Source of the DNA: JBMOMT01 sp049324835
GTDB lineage: Bacteria > Chloroflexota > Anaerolineae > CAYNKW01
Direction of reading: 5' to 3'
DNA length: 64,000 bases
Assembly (NCBI GenBank): GCA_049324835.1
Contig: JBMOMT010000064.1
Location: forward strand, 62,001 to 126,000
Part shown: in pieces, positions 17,497 through 26,942 of the stretch
How positions within the stretch are numbered: the first letter of the stretch is position 1
Layout: every line of letters starts with the position of its first letter
Program-made: the position numbers and the translations under genes
Notes under the pieces: generated by a model
Told to the model about the DNA's origin: nothing
The model's input: only the letters and a program-made list of their open reading frames with translations
The model's database searches: none

Positions 17497-18867
17497 TCAA
17501 ACCACCGTGGCCGGCGCGCCGATGCGCACGATCTTTTCCCGGCCATCGATCACCCCACCGGTAGCGTTGACCGTGTCCAACACCAGCCGGGCGTGCCGCA
17601 CGATCCAGGCCGGGTCGTAGGAGCGATGGGCCTGTACAATGAGCACCGCATCCTGGGCGGCGAGCAGATCGGGTGTGAGCGTTTGCGAGGCCAGCTCGAC
17701 CTCTCGGCGGTGGAATACGTCCGGCCCCACACGATAATGCGGCACGTAGGGATCGTTGTAACCGACGCAGGCGCCGGCATTGAGCAACAACTCGATGATA
17801 CGCTCGGCAGGTGAGTTGCGGGCGTCGTCCACGTCGCGCTTAAAAGCCACCCCCAGAATGAGCACCCTGGCACCCTTGAGCGGTTTATCCTGGCCGCTGA
17901 GAGCCTGGCGCAGGCAGGCCACCACGTGATAGGGCATAGACTGGTTGACCTCGGCGGCCAGCTCGATGAACTTGGTGTAAAAATCGTACTCGCGGGCTTT
18001 CCAGCTCAGGTAATAGGGATCCACCGGAATGCAGTGTCCTCCCACGCCCGGACCAGGATAAAAAGGCATGAAGCCAAAAGGTTTGGTTTTGGCTGCCTCG
18101 ATGACCTCCCAAAAGTCGATGCCCATCCGCTCCGATAACAAGGCCAGCTCGTTGACCAGGGCGATGTTGACGCTGCGAAAGATGTTCTCCAGCAGTTTGG
18201 TCATCTCGGCAGCGCGGGGCGTCGAAACGACACAGATCTCAGGTGTCAACCGGCCCAACAAGTCGCCCGCCAGCCGGGCGCAATGTGGCGTGAGCCCCCC
18301 CACCACCTTGGGTGTGTTTTCGGCGGTGAACACCCGGTTGCCGGGATCGATCCGCTCCGGCGAAAAGGCCAGCCAGAAATCCGCTCCGGCCTTGAGTCCA
18401 GATGTTTCCAGAATGGGCAGCACAACCTCTTCTGTCGTGCCAGGAAAGGTGGTGCTCTGCAACACGATCAACTGGCCTCTTTTGAGCCGGGGCGCGATAC
18501 CCTCGGCCGCCGAGCGCACAAAAGACAGATCCGGAGCCTTCATGGCGTCAAAGGGGGTAGGCACGCAAATAAAGATCGCATCCACCTCACGCAGCGACTC
18601 GTAATCGGTCGTCGGTCGGAATGAGTGGCTGCCCACCAGCTCGGCAATATCCCCGCTATCGACATCCTGAATGTAGCTCCGGCCCTCGATCAGGCTCCAA
18701 ATTTTGTGAGCGTCCACGTCCAGGCCCACCACCGGAAAACCGCGCCGGGCAAAACCCACTGCCAGCGGCAGGCCCACGTACCCCAGGCCCAACACGCAAA
18801 CGCAGGCCGTGCCATCGGCGATCTTGGTCTCGAGCGCTCCATCGGCTTGACCCAGTTTATCGGTCAC
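17497..18867 (-). CDS. UDP-N-acetyl-hexosamine 6-dehydrogenase (WbpA/WecC type)
   Basis: 456 residues. The NAD-binding GLGYVGLPLA motif lies at about 27-36, the middle domain carries FSPERIDPGN, and the catalytic Cys279 sits in GVGGHCIPVDPYY. The TPFD and SPERxDPGN pattern fits the branch that oxidises UDP-GlcNAc or UDP-ManNAc to the uronic acid rather than UDP-glucose. The product would feed the glycan built by this locus. The start overlaps the end of the WecA-like gene by 11 bp. Whether the substrate is GlcNAc or ManNAc cannot be settled here, and no 2-epimerase is obvious in the cluster. Confidence 0.9.
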   Translation of the reverse strand: MTDKLGQADGALETKIADGTACVCVLGLGYVGLPLAVGFARRGFPVVGLDVDAHKIWSLIEGRSYIQDVDSGDIAELVGSHSFRPTTDYESLREVDAIFICVPTPFDAMKAPDLSFVRSAAEGIAPRLKRGQLIVLQSTTFPGTTEEVVLPILETSGLKAGADFWLAFSPERIDPGNRVFTAENTPKVVGGLTPHCARLAGDLLGRLTPEICVVSTPRAAEMTKLLENIFRSVNIALVNELALLSERMGIDFWEVIEAAKTKPFGFMPFYPGPGVGGHCIPVDPYYLSWKAREYDFYTKFIELAAEVNQSMPYHVVACLRQALSGQDKPLKGARVLILGVAFKRDVDDARNSPAERIIELLLNAGACVGYNDPYVPHYRVGPDVFHRREVELASQTLTPDLLAAQDAVLIVQAHRSYDPAWIVRHARLVLDTVNATGGVIDGREKIVRIGAPATVV

Positions 18868-19912
18868 CAGATTGCCTTCCTTTCTCCTCGTCAGATTCAG
18901 ATGTCCCGGCCAACGATGCCCGGTATCGCCTCTCCAGAGCCATCAGAGCCGCTGCGCCTGCCAGCGCCACCGCCCCACCGACGACATAGCCTTCCAGCAC
19001 CGTGGCCTGGGTGACAAAAATGGCCAGTAACCCCAAAGCCCCGCCCACCAGATACAAGATCATGACCGCTTCGCGCTGGGTGAAACCCATCGCCACCAGA
19101 CGGTGGGAGGTATGATCTTTGCCGGGGGTGGTGAGTGGATTCAGGCCACGCCGCAGACGCGAGACGAAAACCAGCAAAGTATCAAAGACGGGCACGCCCA
19201 AAATGAACACCGGCACCATCCAGGTGACTATGTCGAGATTCTCTGGAAAGCGCAGCTTGATGCCCACGGCGGCCAGCATAAAACCCAAAAAGAGCGCGCC
19301 GGCATCACCCATAAAGATGCTGGCCGGGTTCAAGTTGTAAACCAAAAAACCGATGCAGGCCCCCAGCAACGCCGCCGAAAGCCCTCCCACCAGGTACTGA
19401 CCGTTCATGGCCGCCAGGAGCACAAAAAAAGCGGCGGCCACAGCCCCCACACCGCCGGCAAGGCCATCCATGTTGTCGAGCAGGTTCATGGCGTTGGTGA
19501 TGCCCACCACCCACAGCAGAGTGACGGCGGTGTTCAGCCATTCGTAGGGAAAAGTGCCCACGCGCACATCGGTGAGCAGCAAGATGGCCGCCGCCCCAAA
19601 CTGGCCCAACAGTTTGAGCGCCGGGCTCAGGCTGCGGCGGTCGTCCCACAGGCCAAAGAAGGAAACCATCGACGCGCCCAGCAAAATGCTGACGGCCTGA
19701 TGAATCTTGAAACGTTCGCCAAAAGCCAGCAGCGCGGCAATGGCCGCCAAATAGATGGCCGCTCCACCCAGGCGGGGAGTGGGTTGGCTATGCACCCGGC
19801 GCGCAGCGGGCAGATCGATAAAGCCCAGGCGAGGGGCCGCCCAGCGCGCCACGGGGGTGGCCCACAAGGCCAGCAACAAAGACGCCAGAAAAACGAGCAT
19901 GTAGATTGTCAC
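18857..19912 (-). CDS. WecA/TagO-like polyprenyl-phosphate sugar-1-phosphate transferase
   Basis: 351 residues with about ten membrane helices. Signature loops of the MraY/WecA superfamily are present: HSQPTPRLGG (about 41-50), the Asp pair in GLWDDRRSLSP, NLLDNMDGLAGGV, and the cytoplasmic HTSHRLV loop near 275. It should transfer GlcNAc-1-phosphate (or a related sugar) to undecaprenyl phosphate and so start lipid-linked glycan assembly. The gene lies between the polymerase-TPR gene (1 bp away) and the dehydrogenase, in the same transcript. Confidence 0.92.
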   Translation of the reverse strand: MTIYMLVFLASLLLALWATPVARWAAPRLGFIDLPAARRVHSQPTPRLGGAAIYLAAIAALLAFGERFKIHQAVSILLGASMVSFFGLWDDRRSLSPALKLLGQFGAAAILLLTDVRVGTFPYEWLNTAVTLLWVVGITNAMNLLDNMDGLAGGVGAVAAAFFVLLAAMNGQYLVGGLSAALLGACIGFLVYNLNPASIFMGDAGALFLGFMLAAVGIKLRFPENLDIVTWMVPVFILGVPVFDTLLVFVSRLRRGLNPLTTPGKDHTSHRLVAMGFTQREAVMILYLVGGALGLLAIFVTQATVLEGYVVGGAVALAGAAALMALERRYRASLAGTSESDEEKGRQSGDR

Positions 19913-19913
19913 A

Positions 19914-22900
19914 TCACGACCCTCGTGTTTGTTGCAATTCCTGAATCAGGTCTAAAACGGGTTGCCGTTCGTTTTCGGGAGCCAGCTCCAGAGCCTTTTC
20001 GGCAGCAGACAGGGCCTCGTCGATACGCCCCATCTGCTGGTATAGCCGGGCCAGATTCTCATAACTGGCAAAATCGTCGGGCACGAGCGCCAGCACCTCC
20101 AGCGTTTGCGCCACGGCGGCCTCCAACTGGCCCGTCTCGGCATACACCTGGATCAGAGCGTTACGCACCGCCACCTGCCCTGGCTGCACAGCCAGCACGG
20201 CTTCGTAAGCCTGGATGGCTTTGGGCCAGTCGCCTGCCCGGACATACAGGTCGCCCAGGGCCTGCTGAATCTGGACGTTGCCCGGTGTTAAGGCCAGCGC
20301 TTCTTCCAGTTGAGCGATGGCCTCGTCATAACGACCCTGATCCCAATAGACCATGGCCAACGACCAGATCAGATTGATGTCCTGCGGATCGAGAGCCAAC
20401 GCCTGCCGGTAAGACAGCTCGGCGTTGGCATAATCTCTGGCGGCGCGATAAAGCTCACCCATCAGTTGGTGGATGGGGGCGTAATCGGGCTGAGCTTCTG
20501 CTGCCCGCCGGGCAAAGAGGATGGCCTGTTGAATCTGGTTCGTGTCTCGATACACCAATGCCAGATTTTTGAGGGCGTCAAAGTCGTTAGGCCGCTCTTC
20601 GAGCACCTTGAGAATCGTCTGCACTGCCTGGTCGTGCCGGCCCAGTTGGGCATAGATCACACCCAACAGACTCTGAGCCTGCCGCCGCCCGGCGCTATCC
20701 TCGATCTTGCCTTGAGCCAGACCCTGCTCGTACATCTCGGCAGCCAGCTCAAGCTGGCCGGTGTTGTAATAGAGGCTGCCCAGCGCAAAATAGGTCATGT
20801 CGAACTGTGAATCCAGCGCCAGCGATCGCTCCAGCTTTTCCAATGCCTCGTCGAAGCGCTGGACGGTCATGTACACCGAGGCCCACTCGTTGAGCAACTG
20901 GGCGTTGTGGGGGCTGAGGCGCGTTGCCTGGGCATAGTATTCCAACGATTGTTGGATGCGGCTCAGTTGCTCGTCCGGATCGGTGGTGTACAGCGCCCAA
21001 CTGTGGTACAGACGCGCCAGATTGGCCGAGTGATCGGTGTTGAGCGGGTTCAAGGATCGGGCCTTTTCCAGAGCCTTGCGACATTCCTCCAGAATGGCCA
21101 GACGCTGGGTTGGCTCCAGGCTGCTATCGCGCGCCCATTCCAGGTAGGCGCGCCCCACAAAGAGGTAGTAATAATCTTCGTTGGGCGCCACATCAATGGC
21201 ATGTTGATAAACCTGGACGCTCGCCGACCACAATCTACTACGATCCGTTACCTCGCCCTGTTTAAAAATGATGTCGGCGCGGATGACGTTGACGTTGGTC
21301 AGCCAGATCAGCAGCGCCGCACCGCCGAGGATGGGCAAATGAACCCAGGAAACCGGGCCGCGACACAAACGGGCTGGCCCGGCTGTGTTGCGGCCGGCAT
21401 AGAGCGCCAGCCCGATGAGTAGTAACATCAGAAAGGCCATGAGATAAAACACCACCAGCACCAGCGCGATCAGATCCGCCTGCTGTAATACGTTCAACTC
21501 ACCCTGGCGCAAGATGGGCTGCCGCAAGGTATTCACGTGCCAGGCCGCATAGATCAGCGAGAGTAATGGTGGGAAAGGCAAAAACAGCAAAAAGGCCCGC
21601 GCCCAGGTGTCGCGGCGTTGTTGGTGAAACAGACCAGCCTTGATCATCTCGGCGATGGCCAACCCTCCACCCACCCACCAGACCAGAATGAACAAGCCGA
21701 TCACACCAAAGGTGGGCGCCATTTGCCCGTTCACCAGCTTGGTGGTCAGTGAATGCCAGATGATGTCGCCCACGGCCGTCTCGCGGGCCTGGTTCGTCAC
21801 AAAGTCGTAGGTCAACACCACCAGCAAATAGCCCACCAACAAAGCGTAAACCAGCGTCGGGCTCAGCCAGGCAGGCGCCCTGGACTCGAACGATCCTTTC
21901 GGTTTGGCCATGGATCGGGGGTGCTGGCGTCGTCGCTTGCGCCGGGAGCGTTGGCTCTCTGTAGAAAGCGGGGCCACGCCGACCGGCTTTTCAGCGGTAT
22001 CGCGCTGCTCCATCAGGTAACCCACCACCACCAGCAACGCCGCGTAGGCCCAAAAATAGGTGCGCGTAGCAGCGATAGCGATGCCAAAGTGAATCTCGAC
22101 AAAATGGGCGATGAGCGCCGAAATGAGACCGATCATCAAGAGCTGATACCAGCGATTGGTCGGCGGTTCGATCTGGCTGCGCAAAAAGGTGGTGACGATC
22201 GCCAGGTAAACCCCCACGCCAGCGATGATGCCCAGCGGCAATCCCACACCGACGAACTCTTGACGGCCCAGCCCGGCTGCCACCGCGCCAACGATGCCGC
22301 CAACCACCCACAAAACGGCAAACAGATTACGCTCCCGCTGGCTGCGGATGAGGCCCAACCATTTAAAGCCGTAATAAAACACACTGGCAAAGAAAACCAT
22401 ATAGACCACGAAACCGATCAGCCCGGTGATGACCAGAGCATCAAAGGTCTCGTTGTGAGAGCGGTCGGGCGAGGCATTTCGCGCTTCCACGTGAGCCAGG
22501 TCCGGCGGGTAAAAACGATTGTAGGCCACCCACATGGCCTCCGGCCCATAACCAACCAGAGGACGGACCAAATTCAAGCTGTCTGTGGAGCCATCGGGGA
22601 ATTCCAGTGGGTCGTGAGGCAGGATGAGCTCGATGGCTCCTTGCCAGATGAGCACCCGCACCTTGCCGGTGCCGCTCTCTGTTTCAAAAACCTGCCCCAA
22701 TCGCCCAATGTAACGATTGGTCTTGAGTGACTCCAGAGGGCCGTTGGGGATGTTGAGCACCACCAAAAAGATCACACCTATCAGACCCAACCCCACCGTG
22801 CCCCAAACCAGCCACCGCCACCGACGGACGAACCCCAGCACCAGCAGAAAAAAGAGCGCGCCCGCCATGAGGCCCAACTGCGGGCCACGGCTGCCGGTCC

Positions 22901-23648
22901 AATAAATGGTGATCACCTGCAGCGCGGCGACAAAGACGTAAAGCGCGCCGCGTATCACGTCGGCGGCGCTGCCCTCTTCTTCGAGCAAGAGAGCAGCAAA
23001 GGCATCAAAAGCGCGCGCCCAGGTGAGTGGGGCCACCAGGATCAGATAGGCCGCCACAAAGATCGAGTTGCCCATGTTGCTGGCCACACGCGCCTGCACG
23101 TTGCCGATCCACGGCAGAGGGTCCAGGCCATAGTGCTGCAGGATGCCATAAAACGATACCGGCACACCTGCCAGAATCACCACTGTGACCAGGCGGTCGA
23201 TCTGGGCGCGGCTGCGCAGGGTTTGTAACATGACGGCAAAAATCACCATATACGAGAGCGTGGTATAGGTGCCCTGCAAGCGCTGGTACGACCCCCACAA
23301 GCTGACACGATCGGAAATCGAGAGCAGGGTGGCAAAAAGGTAAACCCCTGCCAACAACAGCGTGGGCAATACCAGTGGTGTGCCCCGAACCAACGCTCCC
23401 CAGGTGGCTTTTGGCGTGCTGCCTTCCGAGGTCGCCTCGCCCGCGCCCGCCTGCTCGATCAACCGGATCAGCCAGACGGCGATCATCAACACGGCCACCG
23501 AACGCACAAAGGTGAGTTTGTCCGGCTCGTAGATGCGAGCCGAATAGAGGTTAAAAAAGACCGGCACGGTGATGATGGCCACCAACCAGCCAGCTTCGAG
23601 CACCTTTTCGCACAGCACACTGATCTTGGTCTGCATAAAGGATGCCAT
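19914..23648 (-). CDS. O-antigen ligase/polymerase-like membrane protein fused to a TPR domain
   Basis: About 1244 residues. The N-terminal two thirds contain roughly a dozen or more membrane helices with the Wzy/WaaL-type region (periplasmic loop around VGYGPEAMWVAYNRFYPPD). The C-terminal part (about 880-1230) is a run of about nine tetratricopeptide repeats, seen as repeated A-x-Y-x-A-LxLxP units and alternating GD/GQ turns. It probably polymerises or ligates the lipid-linked glycan outside the membrane, while the TPR part could bind partners. The start is uncertain: ATG at 23648 (MASFMQ) or 23636 (MQTKIS); neither has an ideally spaced ribosome site. It follows the epimerase gene by about 20 bp. 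Confidence 0.88.
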   Translation of the reverse strand: MASFMQTKISVLCEKVLEAGWLVAIITVPVFFNLYSARIYEPDKLTFVRSVAVLMIAVWLIRLIEQAGAGEATSEGSTPKATWGALVRGTPLVLPTLLLAGVYLFATLLSISDRVSLWGSYQRLQGTYTTLSYMVIFAVMLQTLRSRAQIDRLVTVVILAGVPVSFYGILQHYGLDPLPWIGNVQARVASNMGNSIFVAAYLILVAPLTWARAFDAFAALLLEEEGSAADVIRGALYVFVAALQVITIYWTGSRGPQLGLMAGALFFLLVLGFVRRWRWLVWGTVGLGLIGVIFLVVLNIPNGPLESLKTNRYIGRLGQVFETESGTGKVRVLIWQGAIELILPHDPLEFPDGSTDSLNLVRPLVGYGPEAMWVAYNRFYPPDLAHVEARNASPDRSHNETFDALVITGLIGFVVYMVFFASVFYYGFKWLGLIRSQRERNLFAVLWVVGGIVGAVAAGLGRQEFVGVGLPLGIIAGVGVYLAIVTTFLRSQIEPPTNRWYQLLMIGLISALIAHFVEIHFGIAIAATRTYFWAYAALLVVVGYLMEQRDTAEKPVGVAPLSTESQRSRRKRRRQHPRSMAKPKGSFESRAPAWLSPTLVYALLVGYLLVVLTYDFVTNQARETAVGDIIWHSLTTKLVNGQMAPTFGVIGLFILVWWVGGGLAIAEMIKAGLFHQQRRDTWARAFLLFLPFPPLLSLIYAAWHVNTLRQPILRQGELNVLQQADLIALVLVVFYLMAFLMLLLIGLALYAGRNTAGPARLCRGPVSWVHLPILGGAALLIWLTNVNVIRADIIFKQGEVTDRSRLWSASVQVYQHAIDVAPNEDYYYLFVGRAYLEWARDSSLEPTQRLAILEECRKALEKARSLNPLNTDHSANLARLYHSWALYTTDPDEQLSRIQQSLEYYAQATRLSPHNAQLLNEWASVYMTVQRFDEALEKLERSLALDSQFDMTYFALGSLYYNTGQLELAAEMYEQGLAQGKIEDSAGRRQAQSLLGVIYAQLGRHDQAVQTILKVLEERPNDFDALKNLALVYRDTNQIQQAILFARRAAEAQPDYAPIHQLMGELYRAARDYANAELSYRQALALDPQDINLIWSLAMVYWDQGRYDEAIAQLEEALALTPGNVQIQQALGDLYVRAGDWPKAIQAYEAVLAVQPGQVAVRNALIQVYAETGQLEAAVAQTLEVLALVPDDFASYENLARLYQQMGRIDEALSAAEKALELAPENERQPVLDLIQELQQTRGS

Positions 23649-23668
23649 TCCCTTCGGTGGTTGAACCC

Positions 23669-24637
23669 TCAGGCCGCCCTGCCCCGGAACCAATCGACCG
23701 TCCGCCGCAGACCCTCTTCCAGGGCAACCTGGGCCTCAAAACCCAACACCTGGGCAGCGCGGCGGGTATCCGGCACGCGGCGGCGGGTCTCTTCAAAGCC
23801 AGAGCCATAAGCCTGCTGGTAAGACATGTGCCGAATTTCGGAGCAAGAGCCAACGATTTGTACGATGGTTCGAGCCAGTTCCAGGATCGATGTTTCGCGG
23901 TTGGAGCCGATGTTAAAAGCCAGACCTTCGGCCTGTGGCAAGGTGGCCGCCAACACGGTGCCGCGCACGGTATCCTCGACAAAGGTGAAACAGCGGCTCT
24001 GCCGACCGTCGTCGAATACCGTCAGAGGCTCGCCCTTTTCTGCCTGGCCGATGAATTTGGCGACGACGCTCCCATAACCGCGAGGGTCGAGGCGCGGCCC
24101 ATAGGAATTAAAGTAACGCACGATCACCGTGGGCAACCCCCGACTGTGATAGATAAAAGCCAGGTGCTCGTCGATGGCTTTGGCCAGGGCATAAGACCAA
24201 CGGCCCACGGCCGTGGGGCCCAGGATGCTATCGTCGTCTTCGGCCAGCGGCGTCCGCTCCGATTTGCCATAAACCTCGGAACTGGAGGCGATGACCACCT
24301 TACGCCAGTATTTATAGGCCAGCTCGATCACCTGCTCGGTACCGCGCACGTTGGTCATGATCCCCTGTAGCGGGTTGTTCAACACGTGCCGCACCCCCAC
24401 CACTGCCGCCAGATGGTAGATCAGATCCACCTGCTGCACCAGCCACTCCATCGTCTCGCGGTGCAAAATATCTTCGTTGATAAAAGTGAACCGTTCGTGG
24501 CCCAGATGGTGGGCGATGTTGGTGATCTTGCCGGTAAACAGATTGTCGATCACAAAGACCTGGTGGCCCTGTTCCATCAAACGATCCACCAGATGAGAGC
24601 CGATGTAACCCGCGCCGCCGGTCACCAGAATTCGCAT
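23669..24637 (-). CDS. NAD-dependent sugar epimerase/dehydratase (extended SDR)
   Basis: 322 residues from the ATG giving MRILVTGGAG; the open frame reaches far upstream but overlaps the glycosyltransferase in a way that has no support. Rossmann motif GGAGYIGSHL (about 7-16); catalytic Ser in ASSSEVYG and the Y-x3-K pair in WSYALAK. Similar enzymes are UDP-glucuronate decarboxylases and GalE-type epimerases that supply nucleotide sugars; the RDF/SRCFTFVEDTV element fits either. It starts 1 nt after the stop of the upstream glycosyltransferase (TGACATG), so the two are tightly coupled. The exact substrate is open. Confidence 0.88.
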   Translation of the reverse strand: MRILVTGGAGYIGSHLVDRLMEQGHQVFVIDNLFTGKITNIAHHLGHERFTFINEDILHRETMEWLVQQVDLIYHLAAVVGVRHVLNNPLQGIMTNVRGTEQVIELAYKYWRKVVIASSSEVYGKSERTPLAEDDDSILGPTAVGRWSYALAKAIDEHLAFIYHSRGLPTVIVRYFNSYGPRLDPRGYGSVVAKFIGQAEKGEPLTVFDDGRQSRCFTFVEDTVRGTVLAATLPQAEGLAFNIGSNRETSILELARTIVQIVGSCSEIRHMSYQQAYGSGFEETRRRVPDTRRAAQVLGFEAQVALEEGLRRTVDWFRGRAA

Positions 24638-24638
24638 G

Positions 24639-25775
24639 TCAACACACTCCGTTTTTTTTGAGCAGCCCCTGATACACCAGCCGCGTCTCCTGGGCCGCCC
24701 GCTGCCAGGAGAAACGGGCCGCCTGCCGCAGGCCCTGCTGGCGCATCGCGTCGCGCAGACCCGCATCGGCCAGCACCGCCACCAGCACAGTAGCCATCGC
24801 CTCCTCGTCAGCAGGATCGAAATAACGGGCCGCGTCGCCGCCCAGCTCTGGCAGGCTGGCGGCATCGGAACAGACCACCGGCGCGCCGCAGCCCATTGCC
24901 TCCAGCACCGGCAGTCCAAACCCCTCGTACAGCGAGGGCAGCACCGCCGCCGTCGCCGCCGCGTTGAGGGCCGGCAGATCGGCGTCCGGCACGTAGCCGG
25001 GCAACATCACCCGGTCGCGCGCGGGGCTGGCCTCCAGGCGGGCGAAAAAGTCGTCGTACAGCCAGCCCGGTCGCCCGGCCACCACCCAGGCATCGACCAC
25101 ACCCTGACGGGCCGCCACCTCGAAGGCGCTCAGCAGCCGCGAGAGGTTCTTGCGCGGCTCGATGGTGCCCACGGTGAGCAGAAACCGTTCCGGCAGGCCA
25201 TAACGGGCGCGCACGCGGGCCATCTCTGCCGCCGGCTGCGGCACAAAATGCGGCGCCGCCGCCTCGTACACCACCGTCACCTTTTCCGGCGGCACGCCAT
25301 AGGCTGTCACCAAATCCCGCCGCGATGACTCTGAGATGGTAATGATGGCATCGGCCCGGCGCACGTAGAGCGGCATCGCCAGGTTGAGATACCAGTAGTT
25401 CAACCGCTTGTGATACTGCGGATAGCGCCGGAAAATGAGGTCGTGCACCGTCAGCACGGCGGGCACGCCACGCAGCGGCATCAGTAGATGCTCGGTGGCG
25501 TGAAACAGACTCGCCCCCGGCAGCAGTCGGTTGAAACCGATCCGCGCCCACTGGCCCAGCAGCACCGCCATGCGCCAGGGTTTATAGCCGGCCCGCACCG
25601 TGCGCCTGGGCACACCCTCCAGGCCATGCAGCGGCTGAATACCGGCATCGCGATTGAAAAACAGCGCGTACCCGGCAGGGTCCTGGGCGATGAGGTGGCG
25701 CGCCAGGCTCTCGGCGTAACGCCCCAGCCCGGCCCGGCTGTGCACCGCTGCCGAAACGTCCAGGTAGATCGTCAC
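24639..25775 (-). CDS. GT4-family glycosyltransferase
   Basis: 378 residues with a GT-B fold. The N-terminal half has the short LDVSAAVHSRAGLGRYAESL element of mannosyltransferase-like GT4 enzymes; the C-terminal half carries LTVGTIEPRKNL and the E-x7-E motif YEGFGLPVLEAMGCGAPVV (about 289-307), which binds the nucleotide-sugar donor. It is a cytoplasmic retaining transferase that adds one sugar to the lipid-linked glycan. It overlaps the next upstream glycosyltransferase by 4 bp (ATGA). Donor and acceptor are unknown. Confidence 0.9.
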   Translation of the reverse strand: MTIYLDVSAAVHSRAGLGRYAESLARHLIAQDPAGYALFFNRDAGIQPLHGLEGVPRRTVRAGYKPWRMAVLLGQWARIGFNRLLPGASLFHATEHLLMPLRGVPAVLTVHDLIFRRYPQYHKRLNYWYLNLAMPLYVRRADAIITISESSRRDLVTAYGVPPEKVTVVYEAAAPHFVPQPAAEMARVRARYGLPERFLLTVGTIEPRKNLSRLLSAFEVAARQGVVDAWVVAGRPGWLYDDFFARLEASPARDRVMLPGYVPDADLPALNAAATAAVLPSLYEGFGLPVLEAMGCGAPVVCSDAASLPELGGDAARYFDPADEEAMATVLVAVLADAGLRDAMRQQGLRQAARFSWQRAAQETRLVYQGLLKKNGVC

Positions 25776-26941
25776 AGCGCGAGTCCTTTGGCAGAGAGCA
25801 GTTCTGCGTACAATCGTTCAACATCGCCGATGAGCCGCTCGACGGCAAAGCGTCCGCGCACCGATTCCCTCCCTGCCTGCCCCATAACCCGCCGGCGAGC
25901 CGGGTCGCGCAGCAAGCCAACGATAGCTTCCGCCAGCGCATCGGCGTCGCCGGTGGGAACCAGCAGCCCGGTCTCACCATCGGCGACGATGTCCGGCACG
26001 CCGCCCACCGCCGTCGAGACCACCGGCCGCCCGGCAGCCAGGCCCTCGATGAGCGTCACCGGTGTGCCTTCGTTGAGCGAGGTCAGCACCACCACATCGA
26101 GAGCGGCGTAGACGGGCGCCATCTGCCGCACCCAGCCGGTGAACCGCACCCGCTCCGCCAGGCCCAGTTCCCCGGCGCGCGCTTCCAAATCGACCCGCAG
26201 CTCACCATCGCCCACCACGACGAACCAGACATCGGGCACGGCCAGCGCAACGCGCCGGGCCATCTCCAGGAACAGCCGGTGGTTCTTGACGCCGGTGAGA
26301 CGGCCCACGATGCCCACCAGCAGCGCGTCCTCCGGCAGACCCACCCTGCGCCGCCAGTCCGCACCATCCTCCGCCGTCGCCGTCAGAAAAGGGGTCAGAT
26401 CGAAACCCAGTGGCACCACACGAATCTTGTCCAGCGGCGCGATGCCGTAGGCAGCCAGTTCTCGTCGTTGCCCCTCGCTGACGGCGACGATGCCATCGCT
26501 CAGGCGAACCAGAAAACGCTCCAGGAAAATAAAAAAGTGGGTCTTGAGCGGGCCAAAGTAGCCATGAAAGACGTGGCCGTGAAAGGTATGCACCACCACC
26601 GGCACGCCGGCCAGCCGGGCGGCCAATCGACCCACCAAACCCGCTTTGGCGGTGTGGGTGTGCACCACCTGGGGCCGCTCGCGCCGGAACAGTTTTAAAA
26701 GCTGGAGAAAAGCCTGCCCATCCTGCTGAAGGTGAATCTCGCGGCCCAGCGCGGGCACGATGACCGGCGACACGCCTCTGGCCGTGGCAAAATCCAGCAT
26801 ATCCCCCTCGTTCGGCCCCACGATGCCGCAGACGAGGCGAGACTGAAAGCGCGCCGGGTCCAGACCGGCGGTGAGCAACACGGTGTGGATGGCCGGTCCG
26901 CCGATGTTTAGCCGGGCGATGATACGCACCACCTGGATCAC
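25772..26941 (-). CDS. GT4-family glycosyltransferase
   Basis: 389 residues, GT-B fold of the type common in exopolysaccharide loci. The acceptor half has ARLNIGGPAIHTVLLTAGL and a HTHTAKAGLVGRLAA element; the donor half has GIVGRLTGVKNHRLFLE and the E-x7-E motif NEGTPVTLIEGLAAGRPVV (about 298-316). It starts 1 bp after the stop of the epimerase at 26943-27890, and its stop overlaps the next transferase start. The sequence resembles family members acting on UDP-sugars, but the sugar cannot be named. Confidence 0.9.
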   Translation of the reverse strand: MIQVVRIIARLNIGGPAIHTVLLTAGLDPARFQSRLVCGIVGPNEGDMLDFATARGVSPVIVPALGREIHLQQDGQAFLQLLKLFRRERPQVVHTHTAKAGLVGRLAARLAGVPVVVHTFHGHVFHGYFGPLKTHFFIFLERFLVRLSDGIVAVSEGQRRELAAYGIAPLDKIRVVPLGFDLTPFLTATAEDGADWRRRVGLPEDALLVGIVGRLTGVKNHRLFLEMARRVALAVPDVWFVVVGDGELRVDLEARAGELGLAERVRFTGWVRQMAPVYAALDVVVLTSLNEGTPVTLIEGLAAGRPVVSTAVGGVPDIVADGETGLLVPTGDADALAEAIVGLLRDPARRRVMGQAGRESVRGRFAVERLIGDVERLYAELLSAKGLAL

Positions 26942-26942
26942 A

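Noticed and set aside
24638..24919. N-terminal extension of the epimerase at 23669
   Set aside because: Shadow of the upstream glycosyltransferase; the Rossmann start MRILVTGG follows the ATG at 24637.
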